Source: Ruminococcus sp. CAG:488 (GTDB lineage Bacteria; Bacillota; Clostridia; Oscillospirales; Acutalibacteraceae). From it: a stretch of DNA of 9,164 nucleotides. Shown piece after piece: positions 6,045-9,164 of this stretch. Below the pieces are notes generated by a model. It ran no database searches. It had not been told where the DNA came from and saw only the letters and a program-made list of their open reading frames with translations. Numbering within the stretch: position 1 is the stretch's first letter; every line of letters starts with the position of its first letter. The position numbers were made by a program, and so were the translations under genes. The stretch spans positions 1-9,164 of the forward strand of contig HF999621.1 of NCBI GenBank assembly GCA_000434055.1. Direction: 5' to 3'.

Positions 6045-6123
6045 CAGCAGCAGGGGTGCTGAGAAATCGGCTGAGATTATACCCTTAACCTGATTCGGAT
6101 AATACCGACGTAGGAAGCTATTG
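6045..6123 (+). promoter_or_regulatory. TPP riboswitch (THI element) controlling thiT
   Basis: The conserved core is clear: GGGGTGC (6053-6059), GGCTGAGA, ACCC, then ACCTGATTCGGATAATACCGACGTAGG. The helix written CTGG/CCAG in many TPP aptamers is here TCGG/CCGA, a covarying change that keeps pairing. P1 is short (AGC 6049-6051 with GCT 6117-6119, extended outward by ACxG-type pairs). Thiamine pyrophosphate binding should stabilise the aptamer and let the terminator at 6136-6169 form, lowering thiamine uptake. A possible antiterminator pairs CGTAG (6109-6113) with CTACG (6133-6137), which overlaps the foot of the terminator; this last point is inference. Confidence 0.95.
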
Positions 6124-6135
6124 AAGTAAAATCTA

Positions 6136-6169
6136 CGCCCGGTGGTTAATCCGCCGGGCGATTTTCTTT
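6136..6169 (+). terminator. TPP riboswitch expression-platform terminator
   Basis: CGCCCGGTGG (6136-6145) pairs with CCGCCGGGCG (6151-6160), ten pairs with one G-U around TTAAT, followed by ATTTTCTTT. The GC-rich stem and U-rich tail indicate control by transcription termination. It may also stop transcripts reading through from trpB2. Confidence 0.9.
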
Positions 6170-6200
6170 GATCAGGTAATGCTGTGAAAGGAGTTTTATT

Positions 6201-6854
6201 ATGAAAAGCAAAACAATGGACAAATCAAACGAAACGACCTTAAAATTGACGGTCAGCGCAATCATGGTTGCACTTTCAACGGTGCTTTCATTTGTAAAGT
6301 TTAGCGAGCTTCCGTATGGCGGTTCCGTAACGCTCTTCAGCTTTGTGCCGATTCTTTTCGTAGGCTATGCTTACGGTGCAAAGTGGGGTCTCGGTGCAGG
6401 TCTTGTTCACGGAATCCTTCAGATGATTTTCGGAATCTCCGGTGCGACTGCAGGTGCAGGCTTCAAATGGTGGCAGGTTGTTCTCTGCGCACTTCTTGAC
6501 TATCTTGTAGCATTCAGCGTACTCGGTCTCAGCGGTGTATTCAAGAAGTCAATCAAGAATCCGCAGGCATCATTTGCACTCGGCGCACTTTTCGCTTGCG
6601 TACTCAAGTATATTTCACACTTCTTCTCAGGCTACATTCTCTTTGGCGGCTGGGCTGAATGGTTCTTCACAGAGGGCGGCGGAATGTCCTACGGTTCAAA
6701 GATTCTTTCGGCATACAGCGGAAACGTTCTCAGCGCAGTTTATTCGGTTATTTACAACGCAACGTTCAGCATTCCCGAAACCGTTCTTTCTCTTGTAATG
6801 GTTGTTGTTCTCATCAGCATCAAGCCGATTCGCAAGGCAGCGGGAATCAAATAA
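6201..6854 (+). CDS. thiT: ThiT, thiamine-specific S-component of an ECF transporter
   Basis: A 217-residue integral membrane protein of about six helices, the usual size for ThiT (YuaJ family). It binds thiamine in the membrane and is energised by a shared EcfAA'T module encoded elsewhere. An AxxxA motif (A20-A24) in the first helix is the contact used by S-components to dock on EcfT. Family hallmarks are ELPYGGSVTLFSFVPILF (36-53), SGATAGAGFKWWQ (about 80-92), LLDYLVAF (98-105), KYISHFFSGYILFGGWAEWF (136-155) and YNATFSIPE (185-193). The Trp and His residues in these segments correspond to the region that lines the thiamine pocket in the family. The start has AAAGGAG (6187-6193) at seven bases. 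The TPP riboswitch directly upstream independently confirms the substrate. No ECF ATPase gene is in the window. Confidence 0.96.
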   Translation: MKSKTMDKSNETTLKLTVSAIMVALSTVLSFVKFSELPYGGSVTLFSFVPILFVGYAYGAKWGLGAGLVHGILQMIFGISGATAGAGFKWWQVVLCALLDYLVAFSVLGLSGVFKKSIKNPQASFALGALFACVLKYISHFFSGYILFGGWAEWFFTEGGGMSYGSKILSAYSGNVLSAVYSVIYNATFSIPETVLSLVMVVVLISIKPIRKAAGIK

Positions 6855-6868
6855 TCAAACATATAGCC

Positions 6869-6909
6869 AAACACGGAGCTGTTGCATTTGCATAGCCCCG
6901 TGTTTTTTT
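6869..6909. terminator. Intrinsic terminator after thiT
   Basis: AAACACGG (6869-6876) pairs with CCGTGTTT (6898-6905); after one mismatch GCT (6878-6880) pairs with AGC (6894-6896) around a 13-base loop. On the plus strand Ts continue to 6909. It begins 15 bases after the thiT stop. The converging acyltransferase gene ends at 6908, within the T-run, and may use the same hairpin in reverse, though its U-run is poorer (TTTGGC). Confidence 0.85.
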
Positions 6910-8017
6910 ATCTTATCATAAACAAATACTTTTTCGCTTTCGGTATCAATGAAACCAGTTTTATAAAAATTATGCTTCCGATGAATGAAACAACCTCAAG
7001 GTAAATCAAAATCATCGGCTGCGATATTTTGGTTGCAAGAAAAGAATACGTCGTTGCTCGGAGAATTTCCATAATTATTATATGTACAAAATAAATGCCG
7101 AACGATATTTTTGAGAGGCCCTCAACAGCCGGTCTGATTCCGGCGATACGATCCGAGTATCTTCTGAATATTTCAAACAGAAAAACTGCACAAACGGAAA
7201 ATCCGACAAATTCATATCTCAGAATTACATCCGGCTTTTGCGAGAACAAAAACATCTGTATCCCGACAGAAACAGCAAAAGAAAAAACAGCACCGAGCAT
7301 CAATAAATATTTGTTAAGATTTTTCAACACACCCTTGCTGATCAGATATCCGACAACCACAATCAATAAATATTGCGGTAAAATCACATCTTCCTGAACA
7401 GAAAAGGTCGATGAACCTAATCCGCAAAGAATATCATTTAAGGTGGGGATAAGATAGTAATAAATCAGGGTTGCCGCCATTGGGATAATAATTATCTTCT
7501 TTGGAACCTTATTTTTTATCATTATGAGGAACGGCAGAAAAAGATAAATGCATAAAATCATCGGGATATACCACATGCTGTGGAAAGTAGTTTGATTGAC
7601 AAAAAACATAGTTTCAAGCAATCCGAGAATTGACATAAATATACTTTCGGTGCGGAAATGTCCTTCCATGATATAAATTACCCAGTACATAATAAACATC
7701 CAAATCTCGGAAGTAATAAGCAGACTCAGCAAATTATGCTTGTAGAACTTTTTAATATCTTCGGCATTATTGATTTCTTTATTAAAAAGCAATGCACCGG
7801 AAATCATAAGAAACAGCGGAACACCTATGCGACTAAAAACGTAAACAACAGTTTTAAATAAAGTTGACCCTAACGGAATGCTGAAAAATTCCGCTGATTG
7901 ACCCTCATAGACATGGTATGCTCGATTGACTGCATGATTTAACGTTATAGAAATTATCGCAACGCATCTTGCCACATCAAGCCAGAAAATTCGAGAATCG
8001 GAAATCTTTTTATTCAT
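6908..8017 (-). CDS. Acyltransferase-3 family integral membrane protein
   Basis: A 369-residue polytopic membrane protein of the Acyl_transf_3 family, which transfers acyl groups, commonly acetyl, to cell-surface polysaccharides or other envelope molecules. The N-terminus FWLDVARCVAIISITLNHAV holds the family's conserved histidine (H28). The second signature FSRIGVPLFLMISGALLF is at 61-78, MWYIPMILCIYLFLPFL at about 148-164, and the closing motif SFGIYFVHIIIMEIL at 305-319. I count roughly ten hydrophobic segments. No SGNH domain is fused. The acceptor substrate cannot be read from the sequence. The frame runs 37 codons further upstream, but the start at 8017 is chosen because AAAGGGG (8032-8026) lies eight bases before it and the upstream extension overlaps rarA. 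It begins 28 bases after the rarA stop. Sampled 60-base stretches are about 37-38% GC against about 57% in trpB2 and rarA, so it may be acquired. Confidence 0.9.
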   Translation of the reverse strand: MNKKISDSRIFWLDVARCVAIISITLNHAVNRAYHVYEGQSAEFFSIPLGSTLFKTVVYVFSRIGVPLFLMISGALLFNKEINNAEDIKKFYKHNLLSLLITSEIWMFIMYWVIYIMEGHFRTESIFMSILGLLETMFFVNQTTFHSMWYIPMILCIYLFLPFLIMIKNKVPKKIIIIPMAATLIYYYLIPTLNDILCGLGSSTFSVQEDVILPQYLLIVVVGYLISKGVLKNLNKYLLMLGAVFSFAVSVGIQMFLFSQKPDVILRYEFVGFSVCAVFLFEIFRRYSDRIAGIRPAVEGLSKISFGIYFVHIIIMEILRATTYSFLATKISQPMILIYLEVVSFIGSIIFIKLVSLIPKAKKYLFMIR

Positions 8018-8025
8018 ATATTTAT

Positions 8026-8032
8026 CCCCTTT
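8026..8032 (-). promoter_or_regulatory. Ribosome binding site of the acyltransferase gene (decides the start)
   Basis: AAAGGGG on the minus strand lies in the 28-base gap after rarA and eight bases from the ATG at 8017-8015. It supports the short start. No promoter is obvious in the gap, so the gene probably depends on the rarA transcript or on a promoter inside rarA. Confidence 0.8.
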
Positions 8033-8045
8033 GCTTAAATATACG

Positions 8046-9164
8046 TTATTTCTTTCCTTTAACCTTATCCCAATATGCCTTTGCTGCCTGCTCCATTTTG
8101 TTGTCGCCGAATTCATAATACTTGGCATTTTTTATTGCATCCGGCAGGTACTGCTGAGATATCCAATGATTCTCATATGTATGAGGGTAGAGATAGAATT
8201 GACCCTTATTCGGGTTGTCCTCGCCGTCACAGTGTTTGTTCTGAAGCCGGCGGGGAATGGGACCGCTCTTGCCCTTTTTAATATCACTCAGAGCGGCATC
8301 AATTCCCAGGTATGCCGAATTGGATTTCGGAGAGGTGCAGACAAGCACTACCGCATCGGCAAGCGGAATTCTTGCTTCCGGCAAGCCTACCATGAGCGCA
8401 GCATCAACGGCAGCTTTTACAATCGGAATTATCATCGGATAAGCAAGTCCGACATCTTCACAGGCGCAAACCATAAGCCTGCGGCAAGCCGAGGGTAAAT
8501 CACCTGCATCAAGCAGCCTCCCGAGATAATGCAAGGCTGCATCGGGATCTGAGCCTCGCATGGATTTCTGATAAGCGGAAACAATATCGTAGTGCTCGTC
8601 ACCGTCACGGTCATACTTCATTGCACTGCGCTGAGTCAGTGAACGGGCGGTTTCCGCCGTGATGTGGATTATTCCCTTATCGTTCGGCTTTGTTGAAAGT
8701 GCGCAAAGCTCTACCGAATTTATCGCCTTTCGCACATCGCCGCCGCAAGCGGAGGAAATATGCTTTATCGCATCGGGATCTACTTCAAATTTCATTCCGC
8801 GCTTTTCTTCAAGGAATCTGAATCCGCGTTCAACCGCGGGAACGATCTCCGCAGGCGCAACCGCCTTGAATTCAAAGACTGTCGAGCGGCTGAGAATGGC
8901 GTTGTAAACGTAAAAATACGGATTTTCCGTTGTTGAGGCTATAAGGGTAATTGAACCGACCTCAATATATTCAAGCAGTGTTTGCTGCTGCTTTTTGTTG
9001 AAATACTGAATCTCGTCGAGATAGAGCAAGATGCCGTTCGGCGCTTCAAAGGTGTCGAGCTGAGCGACAATGGCCTTGATATCCGCCGTTCCCGCCGTCG
9101 TTCCGTTGAGCTTGCAGAGCTTTCTGTCCGTCGCCTTTGCAATGATTGAAGCGACGGTCGTCTT
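8046..9164 (-). CDS. rarA: RarA (MgsA/YrvN), replication-associated AAA+ ATPase, 5' end cut off by the window
   Basis: The visible 372 residues begin at the Lys of the Walker A motif (KTTVASIIAK), so about 50-60 N-terminal residues lie beyond the right edge. RarA is a clamp-loader-like ATPase that acts at stalled replication forks, with single-strand DNA binding protein as a known partner. Numbering from the first visible residue, Walker B is LYLDEIQYF (47-55; D50, E51). Sensor 1 ASTTENPYF is at 76-84, with the arginine finger in LSR (R93). The lid is followed by the MgsA-type C-terminal domain: AYQKSMRGSDPDAALHYLGR, then CACEDVGLAYP, GLPEARIPLADA and the C-terminal KGQFYLYPHTYENHW, all typical of the family. 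A TTG inside the frame at 9029 is not the real start because homology continues upstream. It is followed 28 bases later by the acyltransferase gene on the same strand. Confidence 0.96.
   Translation of the reverse strand, partial: KTTVASIIAKATDRKLCKLNGTTAGTADIKAIVAQLDTFEAPNGILLYLDEIQYFNKKQQQTLLEYIEVGSITLIASTTENPYFYVYNAILSRSTVFEFKAVAPAEIVPAVERGFRFLEEKRGMKFEVDPDAIKHISSACGGDVRKAINSVELCALSTKPNDKGIIHITAETARSLTQRSAMKYDRDGDEHYDIVSAYQKSMRGSDPDAALHYLGRLLDAGDLPSACRRLMVCACEDVGLAYPMIIPIVKAAVDAALMVGLPEARIPLADAVVLVCTSPKSNSAYLGIDAALSDIKKGKSGPIPRRLQNKHCDGEDNPNKGQFYLYPHTYENHWISQQYLPDAIKNAKYYEFGDNKMEQAAKAYWDKVKGKK

Noticed and set aside
8018..8128. Thirty-seven-codon upstream extension of the acyltransferase
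   Set aside because: It would overlap the end of rarA, lacks family homology, and skips a good ribosome binding site next to the ATG at 8017.
9027..9029. TTG as the start codon of rarA
   Set aside because: The frame continues to the window edge with RarA homology, including the Walker A Lys-Thr-Thr, so the gene is simply cut off.

Overview
The window looks like a chromosomal segment of a low-to-medium GC Firmicute, most likely a gut-type clostridium of the Ruminococcus/Oscillospiraceae kind. The evidence is strong AGGAGG-type ribosome binding sites, TTGACA/TATAAT-like promoters, a tig-clpP-clpX cluster, a T-box leader, a TPP riboswitch driving an ECF-type thiamine S-component (ThiT), and a clostridial-style RarA. 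The genus is an inference. Most genes are housekeeping, and I do not see a wholly new multi-gene system. The interest lies in the RNA and DNA control elements between the genes.

Layout from left to right. (1) 1-172: upstream region with an AT-rich repeat, a near-consensus promoter and a perfect 22-bp palindrome lying between the -10 box and the ribosome binding site. It precedes a small membrane-anchored FMN-binding (flavinylated) protein at 171-623. (2) A compact bidirectional terminator at 634-671 separates that gene from the convergent minus-strand cluster tig (3995-2643), clpP (2532-1951) and clpX (1935-670), which encodes the ribosome-bound chaperone and the ClpXP protease. The tig-clpP gap holds a 14-bp hairpin that can form only in the minus-strand transcript. 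(3) 3996-4615 is a divergent intergenic region. It holds the tig promoter and leader hairpin, an unexplained 18-bp perfect hairpin, and a promoter plus full T-box leader with a UGG (Trp) specifier for trpB2 at 4616-5992. (4) A promoter and TPP riboswitch with its own intrinsic terminator (6011-6169) precede thiT at 6201-6854. (5) After another terminator (6869-6909), two minus-strand genes follow: an AT-rich acyltransferase-3 family membrane protein (8017-6908) and, upstream of it, rarA (8046 to the right edge), which is cut off at its Walker A lysine.

How the genes work together: tig, clpP and clpX form a classic protein folding and degradation operon. trpB2 and thiT are two independently sensed nutrient genes placed head to tail. 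One responds to uncharged tRNA-Trp and the other to thiamine pyrophosphate. There is no obvious terminator between them, so the TPP-controlled terminator may also end trpB2 transcripts. Nearly all other long open frames, including 486- and 312-codon frames antisense to tig and clpP, are shadows of these genes.
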